From: Trichodesmium sp. MAG_R02
GTDB taxonomy: Bacteria; Cyanobacteriota; Cyanobacteriia; Cyanobacteriales; Microcoleaceae
DNA length: 38,418 nucleotides
Direction of reading: 5' to 3'
NCBI GenBank assembly: GCA_023356605.1
Contig: JAKQYE010000026.1
Location: 1 to 38,418 of the forward strand
Part shown: in pieces, positions 9,186 through 18,626 of the stretch
Position numbering within the stretch: position 1 is the stretch's first letter
Layout of the letters: every line of letters starts with the position of its first letter
Notes under the pieces: generated by a model
Database searches by the model: none
What the model was told of the DNA's origin: nothing
What the model saw: the letters and a program-made list of their open reading frames with translations, nothing else
Translations under genes and position numbers: made by a program

Positions 9186-9475
9186 TTAAACCACGTTAAC
9201 AGAATTTCCTTGATTTTTAAGTTGACGATTCCATATATAATGAGTTCTCCTTTATTTAAGAGTTGATGTAGTAAAAACTCTAACTCTTTAATTGATTTGA
9301 AAAGACGATTAGCAGTATACTATTTAGCAGAATGCCAAACCAATTTAATTAGGTTTTTTCAGGACTATATTCAGGTAGAAACTCTAAATATATCTTCGGT
9401 ATTTCGGCTTTATTTTATGTAATATCTCTTCTTTTTTATGAAAGATTGCATTATTTAAAATTCGGATAGATATTA
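9186..9475 (-). pseudogene. IS630-type (DDE_3) transposase relic, C-terminal part
   Basis: On the minus strand, fragments in different frames read NNAIFHKKK, then FLPEYSPE, then LVWHSAK and NRLFKSIKELEFLLHQLLNKGELII, ending near VNVV-stop at 9186. These correspond in order to the DNASFHK block, the LPPYSPELNPIE-x-xW block and the C-terminal tail of cyanobacterial IS630-like transposases. At least two frameshifts are required. Confidence 0.62.
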
Positions 9476-9589
9476 CTTTTAATTGAAATTAAAATAAGGA
9501 TGCAAATTGTTAAATTTATTTACTGACAATCTTTATGCGGTGTATTTTTGATAATCCTGATCCGATATTTACACTTACATAAGTGTCTT

Positions 9590-9626
9590 TGCGTAAGTCC
9601 TGATAGTATCTTTCCATAAGTCCTGA
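9590..9626. repeat. Fragment of the GGACTTACG repeat family
   Basis: The sequence tgcgtaagtcctgatagtatctttccataagtcctga repeats the right-hand arm of the 412-513 element twice. A small hairpin, ACACTT-acat-AAGTGT, lies just upstream at 9571-9586. Confidence 0.5.
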
Positions 9627-9697
9627 AAACATCATAAATTAAGGCAGTTGATACTCGTCAACGCTGCTTTAGTAGAGTTTGTACAGTATTCTCCTTA

Positions 9698-9947
9698 CAG
9701 CGGTTTTCATATGAATAAACCACAGTGTTCAAAGCAACCCATGGCATCATCTTCAGTAATTTGAGCGATCGCGCTTACTAATAACTCGATCCAGTTGTTC
9801 TGAAGTTCGAGGCTGATAAGAACGGAGGAAATTTTTAAATTTTGACCAGCTAGATTCGATAGGTGACTCTCTCTGGAGAGTAGGCTGGGTGTGAATATTA
9901 ATTCGGCTCCTGCTGAGTTAATCAAGTCTTTAATTCTTTGTCCTTTA
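9698..9947 (-). pseudogene. IS630-family transposase relic (C-terminal third), cut by another IS630
   Basis: On the minus strand GQRIKDLINSAGAELIFTP is followed by the PIESSWSKFKNFLRSYQPRTS block in another frame, and then by SAIAQITEDDAMGCFEHCGLFI and a stop. These are consecutive segments of one IS630 transposase C-terminus separated by frameshifts. The gene end overlaps the terminal repeat CAGCGGTTTTCATATGAATAAACCACAG (9698-9725), preceded by TA. Its 5' part is missing because a second IS630 copy, in the opposite direction, begins at 9948 after a TA. Confidence 0.7.
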
Positions 9948-10753
9948 CAGCGGTTTTCATATGAATGAGCCACAAAAGTTTAAAATGTGACTTCATACCA
10001 AAATAGTTATCTAGAGCGATCGCTAAACCACAAAAATGGCCAGACCATATTCACAAAATTTAGGCCGACCTGTGTAATGGGCCATTCAATACCAAGAAGG
10101 TTCTTAACGTCAAATAGCACAAAGGTTTCAAGGAACGTTTAACTTTTGTCCGTAATTTATTACGGCATTATCGAACCACAGGAACTGTGAATCCAAAGCA
10201 ACGTGGGGGAGGACCATTGATCTAAATTTGAGACTAATTTTGATTCTTTAATGAGCGCATAAAATTCAACAAAAACCAGATATTTTACTTTGTGAATTAT
10301 GGGAATATTTAGAAATTAGAACAGCAGTAAAAGTTAATCTATCAACAATGTATAGAATTTTCAAAAAAATTAATATAAGTAGAAAAAAAAGTATTTGTGC
10401 TTCCCTTCCAAGAGAGAGAAGATATTAAGCAAAAACTTTATTAGTATAGAAAATGGCTGGATGATCGTAGACATAAATAATTTGGTTTTTGTGGAAATTT
10501 CAGGAGTAAATTTAGGAATGACTCGTCTTTATGCTCGAGGAAAAGTAGGAGAGAGAGTAGTCAGTAATGCTCCATTAAATAAAGGTAGAAATACAAGTGT
10601 CTTAGGAGCCTTAAGCCTGGATGGCGTAAATAGCATCAATGACGGTAATTGGTAGTACAAATAAAAATGTGTTTGAAACATATGTAGAGCAAATTTTAGT
10701 ACCTCAATTATGGCCCGGAGCAATTGTATTGATGGATAATTTAAGTGTTCATA

Positions 10754-10882
10754 CAGCAGTTTTCATATCGGTAGACCACAGTAGGGACGTTTCGCTACGC
10801 GACATGCAATACATTTTTGTTATGCAACATCCCTACAAGGTTTTGGTTATGATGATGTAGTTTATCAACTAGAAAAGCGCTG
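10754..10882. mobile_element. 129-bp IS630-type MITE nested in transposase relic
   Basis: The element is flanked by TA on both sides (10752-10753 and 10883-10884). It begins with CAGCAGTTTTCATATCGG...ACCACA and ends with TGTAGTTTATCAACTAGAAAAGCGCTG, an imperfect inverted copy of the same end. Removing it and one TA restores the host reading frame as agtgttcataaagttcg (SVHKV). Its core carries a copy of the small palindromic repeat (10781-10836). Confidence 0.7.
10781..10836. repeat. Expanded small palindromic repeat, copy 3
   Basis: The arms gtagggacgt and gcaacatccctac enclose a longer centre (ttcgctacgcgacatgcaatacatttttgttat) than in the other copies, as if a second short repeat had been inserted. 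It lies inside the 129-bp MITE. Confidence 0.55.
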
Positions 10883-10971
10883 TAAAGTTCGTAGTAGAAG
10901 TTAACTATAACTGCAGATAGAGCTAAAGCCCTACTACAAACAAAAACTTTTTTCTTACTAATTATCCGGAA

Positions 10972-11066
10972 ATATAGTTATTTAAAATAAGAATGAAAAA
11001 CTTTTTATACTGAAACCTAGTTATAGCAGTAAAAACTTGTCTCAATCTAAATTTAAATGACTATAT
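10972..11066. repeat. 95-bp MITE, copy A
   Basis: The ends atatagttatttaaaataagaatga and tctcaatctaaatttaaatgactatat are near-perfect inverted repeats of about 25 bases. The centre (gaaaaactttttatactgaaacctagttatagcag) is shared with the copies at 30508-30600 and 31754-31848. Confidence 0.72.
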
Positions 11067-11104
11067 CACTAATTCTATGACTAGTCTCTCTAAAAAAACA
11101 GAAA

Positions 11105-11141
11105 AGCGTAGTCAAATCTCTAATTAATGATTAACTACGCT
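11105..11141 (-). terminator. Rho-independent terminator of the SdrD-like gene
   Basis: Reading the minus strand, the stem AGCGTAGTTAA / TTGACTACGCT (one mismatch over 11 bp, at 11105-11115 and 11131-11141) is followed by TTTTCTGTTTTTTT. It lies about 80 bases past the stop codon at 11221. Confidence 0.65.
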
Positions 11142-11220
11142 AAAAATTTAACTTTTAAATTAAGCCTCAGTTTTGGTCCTGAATTCTGGTACTATCCAAA
11201 ATACTAAATAAATCCAGATA

Positions 11221-14200
11221 TTATACACCGGCATTACCAAAATTCACACCAGGAACATTCTCACCAGCAGATATATTGATCAAACTTGGTTGACCAGAAG
11301 GCGGAAGAGTCTGATTAAAGACTGCTGCCTGATCTGGGTTTAAGTCTTGCCGAACCGTATAAGCAGCACTTGGTAAGTTTGAGAAACTATAGTTACCGTT
11401 GACATCACTAGCAACAAGTATCTCATTAGCATCTCGAACAGAGTTGTTATTCTGATCTAGGTAAACAACAACACCAGGAATATTAGGTTCACCAGGTTCC
11501 AGGATACTATTAGCATTGAGGTCTTCAAAAGTTACCCCACTAATACTACCAGTACCTGTAGGTGGTAGTGGCGGTGCTATAGGTGATATTGATTGTGGGG
11601 TAGTGCTGTTACCAAAGTTGATAAAGTTAGCATCATCCCCTGCAAATATGGTAACAGTTGGGTTTTGATTAGTTTGAAATAAACCTGGTAGTTGGACCTG
11701 TCGAACTGTGTAAGTACCAGGCGGTAAACCTTTAAAGTCGTATACTCCCAAAGAATCTGTAACCGCCTGACGTTCCTCATTGTCAAGGATTACATTACCA
11801 TTGCGGTCAAGGAATACGGTAGCACTAGGAATACCATTCTCTCCTGGATCTATCAGGCCATCACCATTAATATCGTTGAAAACAATACCACCAAGATCGG
11901 CAACAGGAAGGACAGCAGGTGGCAGATTTGTAGGATTATTAGCAAAGTTAACAAAGTCAGCGTTGTCCCCTTCTGCCAATGTTACTACCACAGGAGCAGG
12001 AGTAGTAGAGTCAGTGAAACCAGGTAGTGGTTCCTGACGAACAACATAAGTTCCTGGAGTCACAAACGGGATATCGTAGCGACCAAATTGGTCCGTGAAA
12101 GCAAACCGTTCATCAATGCCTCGTTCCCCGTTCTCGTTGGCATCTATGTAGATAGTAGCATTAGCCAGTTGAAGCTCACCAGCCTCCGCCTGACCATCAC
12201 CGTTATCATCTATAAATGCGATACCAGAAATATTCCCAAAATTAGGAGGAGCAAGTACTGGAGACTGCCCAAAATTAACTACTACATTAGAGTTCTCAAA
12301 CGGATCAACAGTAATTGGAAGATCTGTTGGAGTTGTAGCAGTATAGCTTTGTGAAACTGCGTTTGGATTATTCGGATCTGTAACAGGATCTGGTGAAATC
12401 AGTCGTAATGTGTAATTGCCAGGCAACAAACCAACAATTGCATAGTTTCCGTTGGTATCTGTGAAGGCATTAGGTTCAATATCTCGGTTGTCAAGAATAC
12501 CATTTTCATTTATATCTACATATACCTGAAAACGAGGTACACCCCTTTCTACCAATTCATCAGGGTCAAGGATACCATTACCATTAGCATCGTTAAAGTC
12601 TTGGATACCATTACTATTAAAGTCTTCAAAAACATTTCCTGTAATTAGAGTTTGTGGTTGGTTTCCAAAGTTGTAAACAACACTACGACCACCACCAACT
12701 GTTACTACTGCTGGTGGAGTAGTTTGAACAAACCCTGTACGATCAAGAATTTGTAGAAGCGGAAATGAGCCCGATAAACCAGATGTATCTAGACCATAAG
12801 TACCATTAGGACCACTAAGTTGATTTGGTTCAAAGCCCTGTATTTGTCCATCTGTGTTGGTATCTAGGAATACCTCAACACCGGGTAAACCAGCTTCCCC
12901 TTCCAGAGGTTCAAACAGTCCGTTACCATTGTTGTCCGCAAATACAATACCACTAACAGTATCTTTATCTGGTGACGTGACGTTAACACCTACATCAATA
13001 TTGGTGACACTTTGACCAAAGGGAAGATTGATTGGAGTTGGTGAGATATTGGGGTTTGGTAGTACCTCACCGGCAGTAACATTTATAACCGGGGGAGTGG
13101 CAGTTAAGAATAAGTTTTCTTGCTGAACAACACCAACTGTATAATTACCAGGGGTTACACCATTAAATGTATAACGACCATCAGGAGCTGTGAAGGTTTC
13201 AACTTCGTCTACATCGAGTATACCATCGCCATCTCTGTCTTCTTCCCCCTCACTTAGTACCCCGTCACCGTTGAGGTCTTCATTGCTATCTAGTCGTCCA
13301 TCACCATCTATATCTAAGAAAACTTGAGCAGTTGGAATACCTGCTTCCCCTGAATCTTGGACTCCACTGTTATTACTATCAGTAAAGATGATACCACTAA
13401 TACTGGTGTTCGGGTCGAAGATACTGGTATCACCAAAGTTATACACAACAGTCTGACCAGGAACAACCGGAATTAGGGGAGTAGGAGTAGTATTAACAAA
13501 ACCAGCAGGTGGTGTTTCTAATACTCTGAAGTTTCCTGGTGGCAATGTAAACCGATATTCACCGTTAGGATCTGTTTGTGTAACTGGTTCATTAGCTTCT
13601 GGGAAACCATTACTATTTAGGTCCACAAAAACTTGGACATCTATGAGTCTTGGTTCGTCAGGACCTGCTAAACCGTCAGCATTGCGATCGTCAAATTTAA
13701 CCCCAGTAATTGTACCAGGGCCATCTGTATTTATAGGGGGAGTTAAAGGAAGTGTTACTGATGCATCAGGTTCGCTACCAATATTGACAAAGTTAATATT
13801 GTCACCCTCAGCCAAGTTAATTACTGGATCGGGAGTAATTTGTCTGAAACCTGCTCCTTGAACTACTTTGACTGGATAAGTACCAGATGGGAGATTCTCG
13901 AAGCTATAGCGACCTTCCACATCAGTCATAGACTGGGGTTCACCCGCACTTAGCTCTTTGTCCTCATTAAGGTCTAGATAAACAGTGAATCCGGGAAGAC
14001 CAGGTTCTTCAGCATCTATTGCATTGTTACCATTGAGGTCATTAAATTTAGTACCAGCGATCCTGCCTGTTCCTGTTACTTGGCTACCAGTCCGCGTCGC
14101 ATCTTCAGGATTATTAGTCACAGTTGTTTGTTCTCCTCCCGTAATATCTCCTGTCGTAATATCTCCCCCGCTAGTTGTTTCTGTAACTTGACTTTCCGGA

Positions 14201-15840
14201 GCAGGTGTAGTAATAACAGCATTACCGACATTCAATACAATAGGTGGATCACCTTGTAGAATATTAATCGGTTGAACTATAGTAATTTCCTTATCTGGAG
14301 TAGTTTTCGAAAAATTAGGTTGAGGTATTTCTCTCAAAAAGTAAGTTCCTAACGGAAGATTATTAAAGCTATAGTCACCAGCAACATTTGATATTGAAGC
14401 TGGTTCATTAGGATCTAGTACATTGTTACCATTCGAGTCTAAATATAAAGTGAAATTAGCTAAACCTGGTTCTCCTGGATCTAAGAGTCCATTGGAATTA
14501 AAGTCATTAAACTTCTTACCTATCAATTCACCTTGAAGCAAAGGACTCTCAGGAGCTTGACCTATGTTGACAATATTAACATCTTCCCCACTTGCGACAA
14601 CAACGACTGGAGCTGGGGTTGTTTGAGTAAAACCAGGTTGGGGTACTACTTCGACAACGTAACTACCTGGAGGCAAGGTATTAAAACTATATTCACCTCG
14701 ATCGCCAGTAATTCTAAAAGGTTCATTCGGGTCAAAGATACCATTTTGATTCAGGTCTAGATAGACAGTGGAGTTGGATAAACCCATATCTCTTGGATCG
14801 ATGGCACCATTAGAATTATTATCTAAGAAATTAATACCAGAGATGCTATTGATTTGAGCATTAGCAAAGTTAACCCCTGATAAAGTCCCCCCACTAGGTA
14901 CATCAACAGTCTGAGATTGAGTTATTAGATTAAATTCTAGTTGTTGCTCTGCTTCCCGAATATTGAGGCGGGTTGCTGGCAAATTAGCTAAGAAGTAATC
15001 ACCATTCTCGTTAGTGACATCAAATGGTTCTCTTGGATCTAGAATATTATTACTATTGATATCTGCATAGATAGTAAAGTTTGGTATCCCAGATTCACCA
15101 AAATCTAAAATACCATTAGTATTACGGTCTAAGTATTTAACACCTTGAACATTACCTGTACCAACAGGAGTAATAATACCGATATCTAGAGCTACATTTG
15201 GTATTTCTTCTTCTGTTCCAGTAAAAATGATGGCTGGGTTAAGAGTTGTTCGGGCTTCATCTGCTTGACGGATGACATCCACGTTGAATAGACCAGATGT
15301 AACCTCTGTGAATGAGTAAAAACCAAACTGATCGGTTATACTGGTTATCTCACCTTCATCTAGAATCCCATTTCTGTTACCATCAAGAAATACTTCATAC
15401 CCAGAAATGACTGGCTCATTAGAGTCTCGGGCACCGTTAATATTTAGATCTTTAAATAATACACCACTAATATTACCGCCTGGGCCAGTTGCAGTGCTAC
15501 CAAATAGAAAACCTGAAACAGTAGGTTCTTCTGGACTCAGACTAATAAATGTAGGGTCTGGGATAGTTTGAACAAAACCAGGTTGCTGGATTTCCCGAAG
15601 AGTGTAAATTTCATTTAAGGGTAGGTTAGTAAAACTAAAGCTACCATCATCCCCACTAATTGATGATAGTTCATTAGGATCTAACTGACCATTATTGTTT
15701 TGGTCCAAGTATATAGTAAATCCTGGTAAGCCTGGTTCTAAGGGGTCGCGAAGGCCATCACGATTAAAGTCATTGTACTTGACACCGGAAATACTACCTG
15801 GACTACCACTGGGACTTAATTGGCTGTTTGTTGTATTCAC
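11221..15840 (-). CDS. Giant SdrD/Cna-B-like repeat protein with Ca-binding loops
   Basis: The protein has 1539 residues and consists almost entirely of 13 tandem beta-sandwich repeats of about 105-130 residues. Each opens with a block like ISGVKYNDFNRDGLRDPLEPG and continues with a dockerin/EF-hand-like YLDxNxNGxxDxxEP loop, YSFxNLPxGxY, and a T-P-x-x-V ending in NFG. These are the hallmarks of SdrD B-like (Cna-B type) domains, known from bacterial surface adhesins, and the D-x-N-x-NG loops should bind calcium. No N-terminal signal peptide, sortase motif or transmembrane anchor is visible. Export, if it happens, would need a leaderless route such as type I secretion. Repeat 8 and repeat 10 contain extra D-x-N/D-G loops. 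ATG 15840 is preceded by GGTGGAGGAG on the minus strand, a very strong ribosome site. It stands 616 bp downstream of ndhJ on the same strand but is probably a separate transcript with its own terminator. A surface or sheath structural role is inferred. Confidence 0.88.
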   Translation of the reverse strand: MNTTNSQLSPSGSPGSISGVKYNDFNRDGLRDPLEPGLPGFTIYLDQNNNGQLDPNELSSISGDDGSFSFTNLPLNEIYTLREIQQPGFVQTIPDPTFISLSPEEPTVSGFLFGSTATGPGGNISGVLFKDLNINGARDSNEPVISGYEVFLDGNRNGILDEGEITSITDQFGFYSFTEVTSGLFNVDVIRQADEARTTLNPAIIFTGTEEEIPNVALDIGIITPVGTGNVQGVKYLDRNTNGILDFGESGIPNFTIYADINSNNILDPREPFDVTNENGDYFLANLPATRLNIREAEQQLEFNLITQSQTVDVPSGGTLSGVNFANAQINSISGINFLDNNSNGAIDPRDMGLSNSTVYLDLNQNGIFDPNEPFRITGDRGEYSFNTLPPGSYVVEVVPQPGFTQTTPAPVVVVASGEDVNIVNIGQAPESPLLQGELIGKKFNDFNSNGLLDPGEPGLANFTLYLDSNGNNVLDPNEPASISNVAGDYSFNNLPLGTYFLREIPQPNFSKTTPDKEITIVQPINILQGDPPIVLNVGNAVITTPAPESQVTETTSGGDITTGDITGGEQTTVTNNPEDATRTGSQVTGTGRIAGTKFNDLNGNNAIDAEEPGLPGFTVYLDLNEDKELSAGEPQSMTDVEGRYSFENLPSGTYPVKVVQGAGFRQITPDPVINLAEGDNINFVNIGSEPDASVTLPLTPPINTDGPGTITGVKFDDRNADGLAGPDEPRLIDVQVFVDLNSNGFPEANEPVTQTDPNGEYRFTLPPGNFRVLETPPAGFVNTTPTPLIPVVPGQTVVYNFGDTSIFDPNTSISGIIFTDSNNSGVQDSGEAGIPTAQVFLDIDGDGRLDSNEDLNGDGVLSEGEEDRDGDGILDVDEVETFTAPDGRYTFNGVTPGNYTVGVVQQENLFLTATPPVINVTAGEVLPNPNISPTPINLPFGQSVTNIDVGVNVTSPDKDTVSGIVFADNNGNGLFEPLEGEAGLPGVEVFLDTNTDGQIQGFEPNQLSGPNGTYGLDTSGLSGSFPLLQILDRTGFVQTTPPAVVTVGGGRSVVYNFGNQPQTLITGNVFEDFNSNGIQDFNDANGNGILDPDELVERGVPRFQVYVDINENGILDNRDIEPNAFTDTNGNYAIVGLLPGNYTLRLISPDPVTDPNNPNAVSQSYTATTPTDLPITVDPFENSNVVVNFGQSPVLAPPNFGNISGIAFIDDNGDGQAEAGELQLANATIYIDANENGERGIDERFAFTDQFGRYDIPFVTPGTYVVRQEPLPGFTDSTTPAPVVVTLAEGDNADFVNFANNPTNLPPAVLPVADLGGIVFNDINGDGLIDPGENGIPSATVFLDRNGNVILDNEERQAVTDSLGVYDFKGLPPGTYTVRQVQLPGLFQTNQNPTVTIFAGDDANFINFGNSTTPQSISPIAPPLPPTGTGSISGVTFEDLNANSILEPGEPNIPGVVVYLDQNNNSVRDANEILVASDVNGNYSFSNLPSAAYTVRQDLNPDQAAVFNQTLPPSGQPSLINISAGENVPGVNFGNAGV

Positions 15841-16456
15841 GTTCTAACTCCTCCACCAAAAAATCTATAGTTAATAGTGATTTGCGTTTAACAAATGGTT
15901 AAAAATCACTAAATGCAAGAATACAGATATACATTAAATCAATATGATACTTATTACCCATAACGAGTAAAGCTAAAGCGTAAACGCTGAGGATTATACC
16001 AGGTTGACTTGAATGTGACAATTCAATTGGAAAATAGATTTACTAGAACAATTTCCTCTTAAGGCCACAAACAAAATCTAAGTACTAGAGTTAGTGTAAC
16101 CGAATAAAAAGAGCCCATCAGTTACAAAATTCTCAAAGTCTCAAGAATTATTTTGACTTTTGGATTTTAAGTTCTGCCACCCAAAACTAGATAGTAATAC
16201 TAAGCACCCCCCTATTTTTTGGTGGGTGCTATCTGGTGTCGGGACGTTACCTATTCCTGACAAGTTCCAATTCCAGAGAAAATTTATTCTATCTCATTAA
16301 AATGCAGAAATATAGCTAGACTCTAATAAGCTATTAACTTTTGGCATTTCCCTGTTGGAACACTCTCCAAACAGTTACCCTCCTTGGTCGGAACTTCCTT
16401 CACAGCTTTTCTATCTCTTTTTGAGACCCATATCTTTAAACATCTTCACCATTATT
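15841..16456. other. Intergenic region between ndhJ and the SdrD-like gene
   Basis: No gene is seen. The region contains the ribosome binding site of the SdrD-like gene (minus strand, 15846-15857) and one clear hairpin, AGCACCC...GGGTGCT (16203-16230). AT-rich sequence between them could include the promoter of the SdrD-like gene. Confidence 0.5.
16203..16230 (-). terminator. Hairpin downstream of ndhJ
   Basis: AGCACCC (16203-16209) pairs with GGGTGCT (16224-16230), with further CC/GG pairing inside. It lies 230 bases beyond the ndhJ stop codon and may end the ndhCKJ transcript. On the minus strand there is no T-run directly after the stem, so it could instead be a repeat or an RNA-stability element. 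Confidence 0.4.
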
Positions 16457-16960
16457 TTAATAGGCATCTTGTAATTCGTAGAATTCTGGGGAAATATAAT
16501 CCTTACGTAATGGCCAACCCACCCAGTCTTCCGGCATCAAAATTCGTTTAAGATTAGGATGTCCCTCATAGATAATGCCATACATATCATAAGATTCTCG
16601 CTCTTGAAAATCCGCTGACTTCCAAATCCAGTACACCGAAGGAACTCTAGGATCATCTCTAGGTACAAATACCTTTAAGCGTATTTCTTCGGGTTGATCT
16701 ATATCATCACCGACCTTGAGCAAGTGATACATACTTACCAAGTCTTCTCCAGGCCCAGCATCATAAGCACATTGACATTGTAGATAGTTAAACCCATAAG
16801 CATACAAAGCTGTGGATAGGGGGATTAAAAAATCCCTATTAACTTTGATAATTTCTACTCCCTGATGATCAGGTTCTAAGAACTCATGATCAAAGCCATT
16901 CTCTGTCAGCCATTTTGAAACTTTTCCGGCTTCAATAATTGGAGCTTCAGATTTAGCCAC
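16457..16960 (-). CDS. ndhJ: NADH/ferredoxin:plastoquinone oxidoreductase subunit J (NDH-1)
   Basis: This 167-residue peripheral-arm subunit of the thylakoid NDH-1 complex is homologous to the 30-kDa (NuoC-type) subunit of complex I. The family signature [10 protein letters not shown] followed by [22 protein letters not shown] is intact, and the length is normal. The start ATG overlaps the end of ndhK by 8 bp, showing translational coupling in the ndhC-ndhK-ndhJ operon. It acts in cyclic electron flow and respiration at the thylakoid membrane. Confidence 0.96.
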   Translation of the reverse strand: MAKSEAPIIEAGKVSKWLTENGFDHEFLEPDHQGVEIIKVNRDFLIPLSTALYAYGFNYLQCQCAYDAGPGEDLVSMYHLLKVGDDIDQPEEIRLKVFVPRDDPRVPSVYWIWKSADFQERESYDMYGIIYEGHPNLKRILMPEDWVGWPLRKDYISPEFYELQDAY

Positions 16961-17675
16961 GACTTACCTCCTCTTTTTGTGCAGCTTGCAGTGCTGGTGG
17001 TATTGGCGTACCTATTGCTTCTGTCAGCTCTTTTGGTGCAGCTTTACGGTCAGATGTCCCTAGATACTGACCTGTTAGGATTGGTTCAACAACTTTCATA
17101 TTATGCTTAACGCTATAGTAACGATGCACTTGCTGTAGTTTACCCCTCTCTTGCAAGGAATCATTGGCAATTTTTTTCCTCAACTTGATGACCGCATCAA
17201 TAATCGCTTCTGGACGTGGTGGACACCCAGGAATATATATGTCCACTGGAATTAATTTGTCTACTCCACGAACTGCTGTTGGTGAGTCTATGCTGAACAT
17301 TCCACCCGTAATTGTACAAGCACCCATGGCAATAACATATTTAGGTTCTGGCATTTGCTCATAAAGACGTACTAAGGTAGGAGCATACTTCATGGTGATT
17401 GTTCCAGCAGTAATTAGTAAATCTGCTTGCCTAGGACTAGACCTTGGAACTAAGCCAAAGCGGTCAAAGTCAAATCTGGAACCGATGAGAGCTGCAAATT
17501 CAATAAAGCAACAGGCTGTACCATATAACAAAGGCCATAAACTAGAAAGTCTGGCCCAGTTGTAAAGATCGTCAACTGTAGTTAAAACTAAATTTTCTGA
17601 AAGTTCTTGAGTAACTGTAGGAGATTGCTCAATAGGATTAATAATTTTTTGGTTTTGATTAGGACTTAAGACCAT
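16953..17675 (-). CDS. ndhK: NDH-1 subunit K, 4Fe-4S protein (NuoB/PSST type)
   Basis: The 240-residue subunit carries the N2 cluster of NDH-1. The cluster ligands are visible: the tandem cysteines C55-C56 in [12 protein letters not shown]120 in GACTITGG and C151 in PGCPPRPE. Compared with bacterial NuoB there is a cyanobacterial N-terminal extension of about 30 residues and a longer C-terminal tail. It overlaps ndhC by 10 bp and ndhJ by 8 bp, so all three genes are one operon on the minus strand. Confidence 0.97.
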   Translation of the reverse strand: MVLSPNQNQKIINPIEQSPTVTQELSENLVLTTVDDLYNWARLSSLWPLLYGTACCFIEFAALIGSRFDFDRFGLVPRSSPRQADLLITAGTITMKYAPTLVRLYEQMPEPKYVIAMGACTITGGMFSIDSPTAVRGVDKLIPVDIYIPGCPPRPEAIIDAVIKLRKKIANDSLQERGKLQQVHRYYSVKHNMKVVEPILTGQYLGTSDRKAAPKELTEAIGTPIPPALQAAQKEEVSRG

Positions 17676-18028
17676 TCTAAGGCTCCTTTACGCCATGCAT
17701 ATACTAGAGCAACCACTAAGATTGCGATGAAAATCAGGGCTTCTATAAAGGCTAAAAGTCCCAACTGATGAAAAGCCACTGCCCAAGGATATAAAAATAC
17801 TGTCTCTACATCAAAGATGACAAAAACAAGGGCAAACATATAATAACGGATATTGAACTGTATCCAAGCTCCACCAATTGGTTCTACCCCTGATTCGTAA
17901 GTAGTTCTGCGCTCTGGGCCACGAGTTTTGGGCCGCAGTAGCTTAGATGCAGTTAAGGCAATGACTGGTACTAGACTGCTAATTATTAGAAAGCCTAGAA
18001 AATACTCGTAACCACTAAGAAAAAACAC
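17666..18028 (-). CDS. ndhC: NDH-1 membrane subunit C (NuoA type)
   Basis: The 120-residue protein has three hydrophobic helices (about residues 8-27, 60-80 and 88-112) and the conserved [39 protein letters not shown] block of NdhC/NuoA, here split by a loop. The start codon is GTG at 18028, giving the usual [13 protein letters not shown] N-terminus. It is the first gene of ndhC-ndhK-ndhJ. Its promoter must lie in the 226-bp divergent spacer shared with rubA (18029-18254). Confidence 0.96.
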   Translation of the reverse strand: MFFLSGYEYFLGFLIISSLVPVIALTASKLLRPKTRGPERRTTYESGVEPIGGAWIQFNIRYYMFALVFVIFDVETVFLYPWAVAFHQLGLLAFIEALIFIAILVVALVYAWRKGALEWS

Positions 18029-18254
18029 AATTAAGTTATATTTCCTAAATAACTATGACTCTATTTTGTGAACACTATAGAAACCTACAGACCACAAGAG
18101 TTATTTTAATGTCAATTTAAGTATAAGTCACAAGTCAAAATTAATAAGTCAAAAGAAATAGCTGTTTATTAATGGTTATATCCTCAAATTGCACCGATTC
18201 TGTAATAATAATTTAAATATATTTTCATAATCCCTGATTTGATATTTTAAAACT
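18029..18254. promoter_or_regulatory. Divergent promoter region between ndhC and rubA
   Basis: This 226-bp AT-rich spacer separates two divergent photosynthetic gene groups, so it should carry at least two promoters. No single -35/-10 pair is convincing. TATAAT-like stretches occur on both strands. Confidence 0.45.
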
Positions 18255-18596
18255 ATGAGCGAGGAAACCACTCAGGTAAATACACAAGAACAGGATCGGT
18301 ATGAATGCCGATCTTGTGGCTACATATATGAGCCTACAAAGGGAAGCTCTGCTAATAAAGTTTCTCCTGGAACTGCTTTTGCCAATTTGCCAGTGCGTTG
18401 GCGCTGTCCTGTTTGTGGAGCGTCTACAACCCAATTTGTAAATGTTGGACCTGTTGAAGGACCTTCGGGATTTAAAGAAAACCTTGGTTATGGTTTTGGT
18501 GTCAATATTCTCACACCCAGCCAGAAAAATATCCTTATTTTTGGTGCATTAGCCCTTGGATTTCTGTTTTTCCTGAGCTTATATGGTTTACGATAA
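18255..18596 (+). CDS. rubA: Membrane-anchored rubredoxin for photosystem assembly
   Basis: The 113-residue protein has a rubredoxin domain with the iron ligands C18-x-x-C21 and C51-x-x-C54 (ECRSCGY and RCPVCGA). After a linker, one C-terminal transmembrane helix (about 92-110) anchors it in the thylakoid membrane. Cyanobacterial and plant RubA of this architecture is needed for photosystem biogenesis. It is followed after 30 bp by ycf48, the usual order of this cluster. ATG 18255 is the start; a weak ribosome site precedes it. Confidence 0.94.
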   Translation: MSEETTQVNTQEQDRYECRSCGYIYEPTKGSSANKVSPGTAFANLPVRWRCPVCGASTTQFVNVGPVEGPSGFKENLGYGFGVNILTPSQKNILIFGALALGFLFFLSLYGLR

Positions 18597-18626
18597 GATG
18601 GCCCATTGGCTAATTACTGATTAAAT

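Larger units (their letters stand above)
7891..9697. other. Gene-free region with IS relics
   Basis: Apart from two decayed IS630-type transposase pieces (8199-8426 plus strand; 9186-9475 minus strand) and a repeat fragment (9590-9626), I see no gene in 1.8 kb. Frames of up to 65 codons, such as 8311-8508 minus, are antisense to the relics. About 8430-9180 shows nothing recognisable. Confidence 0.5.
9948..10950 (+). pseudogene. IS630-family transposase relic (nearly full length, 3' part lost)
   Basis: The left terminal repeat CAGCGGTTTTCATATGAATGAGCCACA (9948-9974) follows a TA dinucleotide. A decayed transposase starts at ATG 10036: MARPYSQNL, then FVRNLLRHYRTTGTVNPKQRGGG, then FVEISGVNLGMTRLYARGK (catalytic DESG mutated to EISG), then LNKGRNTSVLGALSLDG, then FETYVEQILVPQLWPGAIVLMDNLSVH. 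It has several frameshifts and stops. At 10752 it is interrupted by a 129-bp mini-element and then continues only with KVRSRS-stop. The C-terminal PIE block and right terminus were not found. Frames of 73-86 codons within it are fragments, not genes. Confidence 0.75.

Noticed and set aside
10395-10860. Two apparent small genes of 86 and 73 codons
   Set aside because: Both are pieces of one frameshifted IS630 transposase interrupted by a MITE.
11221-15840. Possible RTX toxin or dockerin protein
   Set aside because: The Ca-loops resemble dockerin/EF-hand loops, but the regular spacing within about 105-130-residue sandwich repeats fits SdrD/Cna-B domains; no GGxGxDxUx nonapeptides are present.
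16203-16230. Riboswitch-like structure upstream of the SdrD-like gene
   Set aside because: Only a single hairpin is visible, with no known aptamer core, so it is listed as a possible terminator.
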